This document shows, piece by piece, positions 1 to 11,752 of a stretch of DNA of 64,000 nucleotides. The notes under the pieces were generated by a model. The model searched no databases and was not told where the DNA came from. It saw nothing but the letters and a program-made list of their open reading frames with translations. The stretch is from Diogma glabrata. Its lineage: Eukaryota > Arthropoda > Insecta > Diptera > Cylindrotomidae. The position numbers and the translations under genes were made by a program. Location of the stretch: contig CAVNZG010001081.1 in NCBI GenBank assembly GCA_963693315.1, forward strand, positions 1-64,000, in the 5' to 3' direction. Positions within the stretch are counted from its first letter, which is position 1; each line of letters begins with the position of its first letter.

Positions 1-6
1 ACCTAA

Positions 7-1477
7 TAGTAGGGGAGCCCGGGATGCTAAATTTGCAGTTACTAGAGCGTCATAGGGATTGTGAGGTTTATTGGATTGTGAAGTTTACGTTCTAAAATGA
101 AAAAAGTTTATGTCAAGTTTTCCATTTTAGTGTGGGGGAGAGCGTGTAAGAATTTTTAAAAATGTAAAAAAAAACAGTCACATAAAAATACTCGAGCGCG
201 TCAGATATTCATAGAGTATATGCGCTTTGTCTTTCTGATAACCGATACATTTAAATCTGACGATTAACTAAAGGGAGGTGGGCGTATAGAGAGGTGGAAA
301 AACAAAAAAAAAAGTTATTGGAGCGTGTCAGATATTCAAGGTTTATGTAAAGTGAACTCAAAAAAGTGTCCTATTTAAATGACTGACGATTTAAACGTTA
401 CCAAAAGTCATGGCTGATTTTGAAAAATGTAAAAATAAAATGTGACCTTGAGATACTCGAGCGCGTCAGATTTTTATGCAGGGGGATCAACTTGATGTCT
501 TCGTCCTCCAGGATGATAATCTGACAATTATATGGAGGGGTACTGTTTGTCTGACAATTTTAAAGTGACAATTATTTGTCGTTTCTATTTCTATGCAATT
601 TTTTTCAAAAACAGTATTTTTAATCTACAACTGTAGTAAATTTAATAGTTAAAAAGCATAATTTACCATTTTGTTTTATGTTACTAGGATTATCTCAGTT
701 ATATTAATGCTTTTGGATTGAAAATTACGATTACTACAATTAATGTAATATGAAATATTTGACAATTGATTTTTCCTGCAATTAAGCGAGCAAACATTTA
801 CTAGATTTTGGAGTGTTTTTAATTTATTTTTAAACAGTGCATGAAATTCACAAAATAACTTATAAATACAACAAACAAATCAAAGCGTCTAGCAGCCACC
901 AAAAACGTGTACACTATGGTGATCAGCTGAGATGGCGTCATGCCAACAGACGCTCTAGTGGAGTCGGTGCGAGAGAGTAAGAGATAAAGAAAGAGTGAGA
1001 GAGAAGTGAGGCGCGGAGTGGGGAATACACAGCTCTCAGCATCTGTACGCTCCATCTTTTATTGACGATTTTACCTGAATCGCCCCATGAAAACTGTCAG
1101 AATATATGTTTTCCGTAATCCTGATAGGATTACCTTCAAAATTAAAAAAAAGCTTATCGCGCTCGAGTATTTCAAGGTGTCGTTTTTTTTACACCTTTGT
1201 GACTCGCCTATTTCCTTATGTCACGGTCAAATTGTCAGATTATTGAAATATTCACTTTTCTGGATGTATTTAACTTACCTTCTCTTAATCTGACGCGCTT
1301 GAGTTTTTCTGACGATTGATTTTTTTTTACTAATCTGACGGGTTGCCCTCGACGCACCCCACTACATTAAGGGTTCATATTTGGTAGGAGTACATTGCAG
1401 GGTGCAAGTTTTCTCCCCATATGATTTTCTGACGCGCTCGAGTAACTCGCAAAATCCCCGCTTGGGCTCCCCTACTA
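7..1477. mobile_element. Non-autonomous TIR transposon, family N
   Basis: A 14-bp perfect TIR, TAGTAGGGGAGCCC, lies at 7-20 and inverted at 1464-1477. Both sides carry the 3-bp TSD TAA (4-6 and 1478-1480). The related M copy at 55608-55616 has the unoccupied site with a single TAA, which confirms the boundaries. The interior has iterated motifs: ACTCGAGCGCGTCAGA at 455-470 and a near copy at 190-205 point inward from the left, and the exact reverse complement at 1428-1443 plus a variant at 1289-1303 point inward from the right. No transposase coding is visible. A TAA target suits PIF/Harbinger-type transposition, but the superfamily is an inference. Confidence 0.8.
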
Positions 1478-3029
1478 TAAGTATTACATTCATGAGCCAA
1501 AAGTGAAATTCTTACCCCCACTTTTTTTGACATTTCTCGACGTTTTAGGACATACTGATTCTAAAAAAGCAAAAAAAAATGTATGTCAGTCTGTGGGCCG
1601 ACCGTCCGTCCGTCCGTCCGTCATTACCTACGCTGCAGGGAAAACGGCTGGAGGGATTTCAAAAATTTTTTTTCTAAAAATAGGTATTCACAAGGGACAG
1701 GTCCGAAAGGACGCTGTGTTCGATAACTGTACCGGAAGTGTGTCAAAAAAATCATTATGTGTGTCAAAAATAGCAAATATTCATATTTTTGGCTAAAATT
1801 TGGAGAAATCTTGATGGTCGGGATTGGTATGTGAGATCAAAAACTAGATTATTGCATTATAAGTTTGTCAAAAAAATGTTGTCATGTGTGTCAAAAGAAA
1901 GATTTTTATTTATTTTTTTACCTAATTTTTTGGAAAAAAAATAAAATTAATTGTTTGTTTGAATTGAAGTTTTATTATTATTATTGAGAATTATGGCATT
2001 ATAAGTTTGTCAAAAAAATGTTGTCAAGTGTGTCAAAAGATTTTTATTTATTTTTTTACCCAATTTTTTGGAAAAAAAAAATTGTTTGTTTGAAATGAAA
2101 TTTTATTATTATTATTGAGAATTATGGCATATAAGTTTGTCAAAAAATGTTGTCAAGCGTGTCAAAAGAAAGGTTTTTATTTATTTTTTACCCAATTTTT
2201 TTTAGAAAAAAATAAAATTAATAGTTTGTATGACATGATATTTTATTATTATTATAGAGAATTATGGCATTATAAGTTTGACAAAATATAATGTCAAGTG
2301 TGTCAAAAAATGATTTCATTTATTTTTTTAGACAAATGTTTTGAAAAAAAAATGTAGCTGTTTTTATGACGTAAATGTAATTTAGAATGAAATTTGACAT
2401 GGAAATTTTTGAATTTGTTATAGTTTTTGAAATATTTTTGGAATTTTGAAAAAGTTTGTATTTTTGATTTTGTAATAATTTTTGCAATATTTTTAGAATT
2501 TCGGAAAAAGTTTTAATTTTTGATTTTGTAAGAATTTTTGGAATATTTTTAGAATTTTGAAAAATTTTTAATTTTTGATTTTATTATAATTTTTGGAATT
2601 TTGAAAAAATTTTCAATTTTTGATTTTGTAATAATTTTTGCAATATTTTTAGAATTTTGGAAAAAGATTGAATTTTTAAGAATTTTTGAAATATTATTGG
2701 AATTTAGAAAAAATTTAAATATTTGATTTTATTCTAATTTTTGGAATATTTTTGGAATTTTGAAAAAGTTTGATTTTATTTGATTTAACAATATTTTTGG
2801 AATTTTGATTATAATTTTCCGGCAACGTATTGATGTTTCGTGTTAGTTTTGTAATAAATTTTTAAACAGAGATAAAAAATCCTTGTTCTTTAACAAAGGG
2901 TTATGTTTGATATACATCGCTGCCTTTTCTACAAAATACAAAAGTATTTTGTAGAAAACTATATACAAATCCCTAACCCAGACCGAAGTCTTGATATCTC
3001 AGAGCTATGAGATTTCAGCCCCTCCATAT
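1478..3029 (-). mobile_element. TIR-type element family M, copy 1 (interrupted by N, left end outside window)
   Basis: The same sequence occurs in opposite orientation at 53986-55631, so this is a dispersed repeat of about 1.6 kb. Seen from this end it has a (GTCC)n-rich stretch near 1600, about four degenerate repeats of a unit with 'TGACACACTTGACA'-like and 'GACAAACTTATAATGCC'-like segments (1740-2320), then a run of degenerate 'AAAATTTTTGAATTTTTGATTTT'-style units reduced here to AT-rich filler (2390-2820). It ends with a short hairpin near 2997-3015. N is inserted close to its outer end. No credible ORF. Confidence 0.65.
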
Positions 3030-3180
3030 TTTACAACTTGCTCTACGAAAAAATCTAGATTTATTTTCAGGGCAAAAAGATTACTTATTTTTGTTAAATA
3101 GAAGACGTCATGTCAAAAAAATCGATCTAGATCGAAAATGGGCGTGTTTAGAGCAATTTTTTGGCAAAAAGAAAACGACA
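3030..3180. mobile_element. Fragment of TIR family L
   Basis: The last 20 bases (GGCAAAAAGAAAACGACA and flanks) match the right end of the complete L element at 44961-45421, and TTA follows at 3181-3183 as in that copy. The other end was lost when M inserted or lies outside the window. No coding. Confidence 0.5.
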
Positions 3181-3493
3181 TTAAAAATTAAATACACATA
3201 TACATAAGCATTATTTAAAATTTAACGATTTCAAATTGACAGTACAATTTATTTTGAAATTGCAGCATATATATTTTTCAAATTCTGAATGAAATGAAGT
3301 TTTCTATAACAATATGGTTAGTGATTTCTATCTTAGTTTTTAATGTTTTCGGTTTTAATTTTATTCAATTGAAGCATTTTATGAAAGAATTATTCTGACA
3401 TACGATTTTAACAGATTGTATTAGTACTTGTGTATTTAATATTTCACTTATTGAACATCGTTCAAAAATTATATTTAACTATATAGTTATTAA
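3181..3493. mobile_element. Left part of TIR family H, copy H1
   Basis: This matches the interior of the complete H copy at 16327-16878, starting at a segment beginning AAATTAAATACACATATAC. It breaks off at TAA (3491-3493), exactly where element I1 begins. The rest of H1 resumes at 37756. H2 has the uninterrupted site near 16805-16812, so everything from 3494 to 37755 is one compound insertion into H1. Confidence 0.7.
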
Positions 3494-3569
3494 GGGCCAT
3501 ATCGACAAACCAATATAAAATCGCAACTACAACTAAAGTGTCAGTTTTGGTATTTTTAAACCACGTTAA

Positions 3570-3885
3570 GACTGTGTTCCAATCCATGCTATTTAGTACT
3601 AAAATTCTAAATTGAAATAGTCAAAAATTGAGTTGACTATTTCGCCATTTAATTCTAAATTTGTATGTCTTATATAATCATATAATATAGCAACTCAATA
3701 TTTTATATTGAAATCTCCTAGTCGGACAGACAGTATATAATTCTATTTTTTAACATTAAATGAAAAAACAATCAAAACAATGTTTAACTGTCAATATAGA
3801 ATATATTTGAATTGGAACGATGAAGTTGACAGTTTTAGTACAATTTAGAATTTTGGTACTGAATAGCATGGATTGGAACACAGTC
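3570..3885. mobile_element. TIR element family O
   Basis: Long TIR beginning GACTGTGTTCCAATCCATG at the left, inverted at the right end, about 45 bp with few mismatches. TSD TAA at 3567-3569 and 3886-3888. 316 bp, no coding; a MITE. Confidence 0.8.
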
Positions 3886-3888
3886 TAA

Positions 3889-4812
3889 CAGGCTGATTCT
3901 GACATACCCTCACAGATGTAAAAATAGTCATAGCAAAGACTTTTCTCTTAGCTAAGACTAAAACCTCTTAAATGCGACTCTGTATGTAGTCACAACTGTG
4001 AGATGTCAAAAAATAACCTCTTAACGTAAGATCATCAAACATGGTCATCTTAAGCATCATAATTTAAATTTTCATATTTTTTATTTGGATTCTTGTATGA
4101 AAAATTATATTAATAAAGGATAAAATATTAATTATGAATTATTTATGTACTTATTATAAAATTTATAATAATTATCTATATTTTAGTTTAGTTTGAATCA
4201 AAATTGTAAAACAAAATATATATTGATATATATTGATATTGGTTTTACATAAAATGGCGATTGAAAATTTCATATTTGCAATATCAAACTTTGACTCTCA
4301 TGTTGTTTTATGAAAATTTTATTTAAATTTTAAGGGAAAACAAACAAGGGAAACAATTCTTTTCTCACAAATTTATTGCAAAATAATTAATATATGGTAT
4401 GATTTTATATTAATTGTATATAAATTATTATAAAATAAAATACATTTTTGATTATTGAAAATGGCGGTTGAATATTTTCACAAACAAAAATTATATTAAC
4501 ACCTTAAAAATTTTATAAAACATAAACTTGATTTTTATAAAAAATTATTATATAATATACCATAATTCTTAATAATAATTTATATGGTATTTTAATTTAT
4601 ATTTAAATTATTTAAAAAGAAAACATGACATTTTATAATAATTTTATTTATAAAAATAGCCGTTTGAAAGATCTCCAAAATATATTTGTAGAGTTATTAT
4701 GAGGTTTTTTATGACGACGTTCACAGAATCGCAATTAAGATATTCCTCTTAAAAAAATTGTCATTACAAAAATAATCATATAGCTAAGACCTCTTAACTC
4801 AGAATCAGCCTG
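3889..4812 (+). mobile_element. TIR element family A, copy A1
   Basis: TIR CAGGCTGATTCTGA at the left and its inverse at 4799-4812, TSD TAA at 3886-3888 and 4813-4815. 924 bp, AT-rich, non-coding. Internal hallmarks are a subterminal 'CTCACAGATG...CAACTGTGAG' inverted pair and AATGGCG triplets. It is the best complete reference for the other copies (A2 to A5). Confidence 0.85.
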
Positions 4813-5012
4813 TAAATCGTCAGTTTTAAATGTTTTCGTCTGTTTTAACAGGCTGATGCTGACATACTCTCACAGATGTAAAAATAGTCATAGCAAAGAC
4901 TTTTCTCTTATCTAAGACTAAAACCTCTTAAATACGATTCTGTATGCAGTCACAACTGTGAGATGTCAAAAAATTACCTCTTAACGTAAGACCATCAAAC
5001 ATGGTCATCTTA

Positions 5013-6653
5013 TGGTGCTATTACACACAAATTAACAGGCTGATTCTGACATACCCTCACAGATGTAAAAATAGTCATAGCAAAGACTTTTCTCTTAGCT
5101 AAGACTAAAACCTCTTAAATGCGATTCTGTATGTAGTCACAACTGTGAGATGTCAAAAAAAAACCTCTTAACGTAAGACCATCAAACATGGTCATCTTAA
5201 GCATCATAACTTCAGTTTCATATTTCTTATTTGAAATCTTGTATGAAAAATTATATTAATAAAGGATAAAATATTAATTATGAATTATTTATGTAATTAT
5301 TATAAAATTTATAATAATTATCTATATTTTATTTAAGTTTGAATCAAAAATATAAAACAAAATATATATTGATATATATTGATTTTAAATAAAATGGCGA
5401 TTGAAAATTTCATATTTGCAATATCAAACTTTTACGTCTCATGTTGTTTTATGAAAATTTTGCAAATTTTATATAAACTTTAAGGAAAAACAATAATTCT
5501 TTTCTAACAAATTTATTGCAAAATAATTAATATATGGTATAATTTTATATTAATTGTATATAAATTATTATAAAATAAAATACACTTTTGATTATTGAAA
5601 ATGGCGTTTGGTGTTTTTACAAACAAAAATTATTGATACCTTAAAAAATTTTATAAAACATAAACTTGATTTTTATAAAAAATTATTATATAATATACCA
5701 TAATTCTTAATAATAATCTATATGGTATTTTAATTTGTATTTAAATTATTTAAAAAGAAAATATGACATTTTATAATACTTTTGTTTATAAACATAGCCG
5801 TTTGAAAGATCTCCAAAATATATTTGTAGAGTTATTATGAGGTTTTTTATGACAACGTTCTTAGAATCGCAATTAAGATATTCCTCTTAAAAAAATTGTC
5901 ATAACAGAAATAATCATAGCTAAGACCTCTTAACTCAGAATCAGCCTGTAAATTCAGTTGCTATCATCAACTTTTCAGATGATAGTATTTATTATTTTTG
6001 ACTGTAGATGGCGAAAAGATCAAAAACTGCAAGAAAGTACAAATAACTTTACGAAGTAATAATAATTTTTAAACAACAATTTCTTAAAAAATCATTAGTT
6101 ATTTAGTATTAATATTATATTATATAATCGATTATATCTAAATTAGTGGTATATAAATTGTAAATAAATTATATACTGTAAAAGCAAATGAAATGTCAAA
6201 ATGGCGACACCACATTATAGAGCAATTGTTGTAGCTTGTACAATAAGAAAATGCGCTAAGATTTGAAAAAAAAATGTGAATCGAAAATACGTAAAGAAAA
6301 CGTAAAATTTTTACATTAAAATCTTGAAAATATGTATTCAATCATTTTATACCTAATATAATATAATTTTTATTATGATTTTAATATGATAATCAATTAA
6401 TGTGATAATCGGTTTTAAACCGGTTAAATTTGCAGATGAAATCATCTGACGATTTTCTAGCAGTAATTGGTAAACCAAATAATTTTTCAAAAAGTCAGTT
6501 GCTATCAGCTAACTTTTCTTGGAGTTTTTATATCTATCTCGCGCATGCTATCCCTCTTTTTCTCATACAAAATATTTTTCATCAACTTTTCAGATTATGG
6601 TAACTGCAAAATTGATTATGGCAGCTGAATTTAATTTGTGTGTAATAGCACCA
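5013..6653. mobile_element. TIR element family B (contains A3)
   Basis: TIR TGGTGCTATTACACACAAAT at 5013 and its inverse ending at 6653; TSD TTA at 5010-5012 and 6654-6656. A1 shows the unoccupied site CATCTTAAGCATC. Excluding the nested A3, B is about 0.7 kb. It has AT-rich, non-coding interior with repeated 'CAGTTGCTATCA' segments near both ends. Confidence 0.8.
5036..5948 (+). mobile_element. TIR element family A, copy A3 (nested in B)
   Basis: Complete copy with TIR CAGGCTGATTCTGA at both ends and TSD TAA at 5033-5035 and 5949-5951. It lies 23 bp inside the left end of B and is closely similar to A1. Confidence 0.85.
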
Positions 6654-6880
6654 TTAAGCATCATAATTTAAAGTTTCATACTTTTTTATTTCAATTCTTG
6701 TATGAAAAATTATATTAATAAAGGATAAAATATTAATTATGAATTATTTATGTAATTATTATAAAATTTATAATAATTATATATATTTTATTTTGGTTTG
6801 AATCAAAATTATAAAACAAAATATGTATTGATATATATTGATGTTGATTTTAAATAAAATGGCGATTGAAAATTTCATAT

Positions 6881-8065
6881 CCCAACGAATTTTATTTCTA
6901 CAGTAGAAAGTTTCTACAACTTTTCCATAGGAAAACTACACAACGATTCTATCTCGATTCTTTCTATAAAATTTTAACGAATTTTGATTGGTTAATTCTC
7001 TGATTAGCCTGCCTTCTTGAGAATAGTTTTACGAAACTGAACTAAAACAAAAAAAAGCAACAATCAAACATTCTATAACTTTATAGTTTATTATTGTTTT
7101 ACCGTGAGAAAATTTAATTTATTTATTAAAACGATTTACTTAATTAATATTATAATATATTAAGAGTTTTAAAAGTGTATATAAACATAAAAGTGTAAAT
7201 TTATATCTTAAAGAAAAAATATGGAATTTTTTAAAAAGTTAAATTGCGAGGTGAGAAAATACAACATGATTTCTACTCCATTTAAAACATTCTGAGTATA
7301 CAAATTTTGCTAAAACAATTTATGTAAAATTACGTTAGTTGGATTAAAACACATGTTTAAAATAATCATGTTTGCTCAAATTTTTACAGAAAGTCAACAA
7401 TAATCGCAGATGAGAAACAAGTTCATGGTAATAATAACATGGCGGAAGAATGCAGCAAAACAAGTATGTACAAACTTTTAAATCAGATCTATTCGGTAAT
7501 TTATCAAATGAAAATTATTTTAAAATTTAAGTCAATAAATTTTTTTTATATTTGCAGATGCATGAGGAAAAGGCTATACGCAACTATAGAATTACATTTT
7601 AAAAAAATATAACATCAATTTAAAATTTTATTTAATTTTTAATCAAATTAAACCCTTTAGCTATTAAACTAAATTAATATGTAATTAACTAAATAAACGA
7701 ATTTATATGTAGATATAAATAAAATCCTTCATAAAGAAAATGTGTTTTAATTATTTCAATATTTTATTCAATTTGATTCTCGGTTCTACCTATAGAATCG
7801 AAGGTGAAAAATAACAAAATTTCTATAAAGAATCGTTATAGAAAATTGTTGAAATTTCACAATAGAATCGTGATTGAATATTCCATAGCGATTCGAGTGG
7901 TAGTATTACATGATGAATCGTAGTAGAGCATTCGTCCACGAATCTAGCGGACATTTTATTTTTTTTTATATAAATTTCCATACCGTTTCCATCACGATTC
8001 TACAGCTCAGAGAAGAAGTTTCTTCAACGATTCATGGACGAATCGATGACATTTAATTCGCTGGG
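6881..8065. mobile_element. TIR element family C, inserted without visible TSD
   Basis: Imperfect 11-bp TIR, CCCAACGAATT at the left and CCCAGCGAATT inverted at the right. A1 and A3 show the uninterrupted target CATATTTGCAATATC, and the two sides of C rejoin exactly to give it, so no bases were duplicated. Many 'GATTC' and 'GAATC' motifs sit near both ends, for example at 6945-6962 and 7850-8045. A short ATG-led segment at 7221-7250 is followed by GT/AG-like signals and an AATAAA-rich stretch, suggesting a small gene remnant. Superfamily not assigned. Confidence 0.65.
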
Positions 8066-8573
8066 TTGCAATATCAAACTTTGACGTCTTATGTTGTTTT
8101 ATGAAAATTTTGCAAATTTTATACAAACTTTAAGGAAAAACAATCATTCTTTTCTCACAAATTTATTGCAAAATAATTAATAATTAATATATGGTATAAT
8201 TCTATATAAATTATTATAAAATAAAATACATTTTTGATTTTAAGATTGATATTCAATAAAAATGGCGGCAACAAACAAAAATTATTTATACCTTAAAAAT
8301 TTTCTAAAACATAAACTTGATTTTTATAAAAAATTTTTATATAATATACCATAATTCTTAATAATAATTTATATGGTATTTTAATTTGTATCTAAATTAT
8401 TTAAAAAGAAAATATGACATTTTATAATAATTTTATTTATAAAAATAGCCGTTTGAAAGATCTCCAAAATATATTTGTAGAGTTATTATGAGGTTTTTTA
8501 TGACAACGTTCACAGAATCGCAATTAAGATATTCCTCTTAAAAAAATTGTCATAACAAAAATAATCATAGCTC

Positions 8574-9269
8574 ATACTAGTTTCCCACCGCAGAAATTTG
8601 CTATGTAGTATAGCAAATATTTGATATTAGTTTGATTTCTCACCGTTCATATTATATTAAGATAATGTTTCGGTGGGAAACCAAACCTAACTTGACACTA
8701 GAATAAAATTGATATATCAAAATACCGTACTGTCAATTTTATATTTGATAATAGCGTTATAGTTTTTAAAATGAAATTTACAACCCAGAGAAAATCAAAC
8801 TACATTTAGACCCGCCCTGCCACTGTTTTTGAACAGCATAAAATACATATAAGTTTTAATCTATAACGTCTTTTTTAAATAATTCTCTCACGAAAACCAA
8901 ACGTCTACGTTGACTACGTTTTTCATGTCCTATTCCTTTATAATGCTATACTAAACATATCCATATCATAATCAACAATTAATAAATACACTTTAATTTA
9001 TTAAATATCAGGAATGAATCTTACAAGCTAAAAATCGCAAGAAAACACTATGTTTACAAATTTCATAAAATGACATTTCACCTATAAAATAATAATTACG
9101 TTTCACACCGTCGATATTATACTTTATTTGATAAGTATTATATTTACTAGCTAGCAAATGAAAATAGCAAATTTAAAATAATTGTTGTGATAGTTTGCTT
9201 TCACACCGTTGCTATTATACTTTATTAAACTATACTAGCTAGCAAATTGCTACGGTGGGAAACTAGTAT
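8574..9269. mobile_element. TIR element family D
   Basis: TIR ATACTAGTTTCCCACCG at 8574-8590 and its inverse ending at 9269. 'TAGCAAAT' and 'GCTAGCAAAT' motifs lie inside both ends, and 'CACCG' plus 'AGCAAAT' words recur in the interior. 696 bp, no coding. The exact TSD is unclear because about 5 bp of A2 are missing at the right side. Confidence 0.7.
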
Positions 9270-9317
9270 TATACTCTTAACTCAGAATCAGCCTGTAAAG
9301 TTTTAGTTGCAGTTTTA

Positions 9318-9746
9318 GGGCGATGATACATGTAAAATAAATATCTTTCAGACATAAAAAATTTCGCATTTAATTGGTTGAGGGGCGGTAACATTTTTTA
9401 AATTTCAAAAAAATATTTTTGACTGAAAGATAGAAAAAATATCTGTAAGATATAAAAACATAACCTAAAAAGATATTTTTTGCTTGACAGTTAAAACTGA
9501 TTAACTGAAAAATTGATTTTAAAAGTAAGTTTTACCAATAATCAATTACAATTAACTTAATTTGATTATTTAATTACAATTAAAATAATTTATTTACTTA
9601 TTCATATAGATTTAGGCATTTTCACATTGGACCAAATTTTTATTTTTTTGTTGCGATTATCGCCTAATCTAAATGTACATGTACAACCAATTAAATGCGA
9701 AATTTTTTATGTCTGAAAGATATTTCTTTTACATGTATCATCGCCC
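9318..9746. mobile_element. TIR element family P, long TIR
   Basis: About 64-bp nearly perfect TIR starting GGGCGATGATACATGTAAAA, inverted at the right end (9683-9746). TSD TTA at 9315-9317 and 9747-9749. 429 bp, foldback-like MITE. It shares its right TTA with F1, so P and F1 used the same target trinucleotide in I1. Confidence 0.85.
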
Positions 9747-9944
9747 TTACACATCCTCTTCACGTGACAAATATCATGCCAATGATATTGATAAAAATGT
9801 AACAGAAATATCAAAGATGGCTGTTGGTATTACAAAATATCATACTGATATATTTTGACAGATATAAAACTTCGTTTTTGTTTGTTTGCAAAACTTTAAC
9901 TTCTCTTATGTTTTCTTCCATAATTTTATTATAACTATGTTTTC

Positions 9945-10064
9945 TGTTATATTATGTATTCTTAGATATAATTCTTATGTATTCTAATGTATAACAACTC
10001 ATGTATCGCACTGTATTCAAGCAATAAAGAACGCAGTTCACGTATGACGGCTACATACATAACA
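9945..10064 (+). repeat. 5' LTR of Mag-like element
   Basis: 120 bp, TGTTAT...ATAACA, with an AATAAA at 10023-10028. One mismatch to the 3' LTR (T versus C in the TTAYGTATT segment). Confidence 0.92.
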
Positions 10065-10140
10065 TGGTGTCAGGTTATATTAAATAAAAAGAAATATTTA
10101 AATACAAAATTAATTATATTTATGCCAAACAACTGTTTTA

Positions 10141-10639
10141 ATACTAAGTTTACACCAGGATCTAATAGGTACATACTATACTTATTAGGTCGACTATGGT
10201 CGATGTAAACAGTTATCAAAAAAGTACGTACCAAATATTTGGTAGGATGATTTGCTACCTATCAAATTAGGTACGTAGCAAATAGGTATTATTTTTGCGG
10301 TGTTAACACTAAAATTAGGTATGACATTGAAAATAAAAATAAATCAACTTATTTTATAAATATGTATTTATGTTTGATGTGATTTTTTTGCTGAAATTAA
10401 AAGTAAAATAAATTTTAGCATTAATATAATAAATGTTTTCAGTTTTTTATAAAAAATATATATGGAAATTATTTTTTCCTAACCAAAAAATTAACAATGA
10501 AAAGGACGCGCTAAAAATTAATATGTCATACCTAATTAATAAGAGTTTACATCACCGTATCAAATTTAAAAAGTATGATGGTGAAAATGGCTAGCAAATT
10601 TGATACGTAGCAAATTAAATACTGGTGTAAACTTAGTAT
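10141..10639. mobile_element. TIR element family E inside the Mag-like leader
   Basis: An 18-bp perfect TIR, ATACTAAGTTTACACCAG, at 10141-10158 and inverted at 10622-10639. 499 bp, non-coding. Interior 'GTAGCAAAT' and 'TTTGCTAC' words resemble those of family D. It separates the primer-binding region from gag by 0.5 kb, so it either inserted after the retrotransposon or is carried by it. Confidence 0.8.
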
Positions 10640-10816
10640 AAATGTGAATGCCGTAACAATAACAATAAAAATATTATAGTGAACTCGAGGAAATAACAAA
10701 TAAAGTTCACAAAATTAAAATTATACAGTGAACGCAAAGAAGCCATTTTTAATCGAATTATATCTCATAAATTCCAGAACATTCACTCACACATTGAAAG
10801 AAATATAAAAAAAAAA

Positions 10817-11752
10817 ATGGATCCTGAAACAAAAAAAGTATTGGCTGAAATGAAATTAAAAATTGAATCATTGCAAGATGAAATTAAAAACAATAAAATA
10901 ATAACTAATAATGCAAATAAAGATAGAAGTATGTATACACCATCTGCACAAATACCTTTTCCTAAACCTTTAGACACAGAGGGTGACATAAAAAGGAACA
11001 TTAAGTTTTTTAAAATGTGTTGGAAAAACTATTTAATTTCTAGTGGTTTAAGACATGCCACAGAAGACGAAAAAAAGAGCACTCTTTTAGCAATAATAGG
11101 CGATGAATGCTTACAAAAATATACAAATATGAATTTAGAAACCAGTGAAATAACAACTGCCGAAATTCTACTAGATAAAATTACAGAAAACTTAATCCCG
11201 AAAATAAACGTACGATACGAACGCGCAATATTCAATTCTTCATACCAAAAAGAAGACGAATCTATTGATAAATTTATCAACAGATTAAAAGAATCTATCA
11301 AAACATGTCAGTATAATAACATGGAAGAAGAATTGTTAATAGATAGAATTATTGTGGGTGTACATAACCAAAATCTCAAACATAGATTATGGGAGAAAGA
11401 TAATTGCAACTTAAACGAAATTATAAATATGTGTAGAATGACGGAACAATCGGAAATTCAACTTAAAAATCTCGAATCGCCAAATAATGAAGAAATTAAT
11501 AAAATTGCAGTAAAACACCAAAATAATCGAAATTATTGGAATAAAAATAAAAAGAAAGAAAATAAATCGAACGAAAACACAAAAGTAATACAAAACTGTC
11601 AAAGATGTGGGAAAACACATGAATTTAAAAAATGTCCGGCATGGAAACATCTATGTAAGTTATGTGGTATACATAATCATCTGGAAACTAAATGTAAATC
11701 CACAAAACAAATTAATACTATTGAAGAAGAGTACGAAAATAATATATTGTGA
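10817..11752 (+). CDS. gag: Gag of Mag-like Ty3/Gypsy element
   Basis: 311 residues starting at the ATG after an A-rich leader. The N-terminal half is charged and helical (capsid-like, low similarity visible by eye). Two zinc knuckles lie at residues about 260-293: C-x2-C-x3-H-x4-C followed by C-x2-C-x4-H-x4-C. Gag assembles the cytoplasmic virus-like particle and binds RNA. It ends in TGA at 11750-11752. The next codon is CTA, and the reading frame continues without interruption into pol, so Gag-Pol is probably made by stop-codon readthrough. Confidence 0.88.
   Translation: MDPETKKVLAEMKLKIESLQDEIKNNKIITNNANKDRSMYTPSAQIPFPKPLDTEGDIKRNIKFFKMCWKNYLISSGLRHATEDEKKSTLLAIIGDECLQKYTNMNLETSEITTAEILLDKITENLIPKINVRYERAIFNSSYQKEDESIDKFINRLKESIKTCQYNNMEEELLIDRIIVGVHNQNLKHRLWEKDNCNLNEIINMCRMTEQSEIQLKNLESPNNEEINKIAVKHQNNRNYWNKNKKKENKSNENTKVIQNCQRCGKTHEFKKCPAWKHLCKLCGIHNHLETKCKSTKQINTIEEEYENNIL

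Larger units (their letters stand above)
4849..9295 (+). mobile_element. TIR element family A, copy A2 (host of B, C and D)
   Basis: Starts CAGGCTGATGCTGA and ends with the inverse of CAGGCTGATTCTGA; TSD TAA at 4846-4848 and 9296-9298. Comparison with A1 shows A2 interrupted at 5013-6653 (B), 6881-8065 (C) and 8574-9269 (D). The remaining pieces align collinearly with A1, apart from about 5 bp missing beside D. Confidence 0.8.

Noticed and set aside
819..1293. Small ORFs inside element N
   Set aside because: Low-complexity, no recognisable motif, and they overlap subterminal repeats on both strands.
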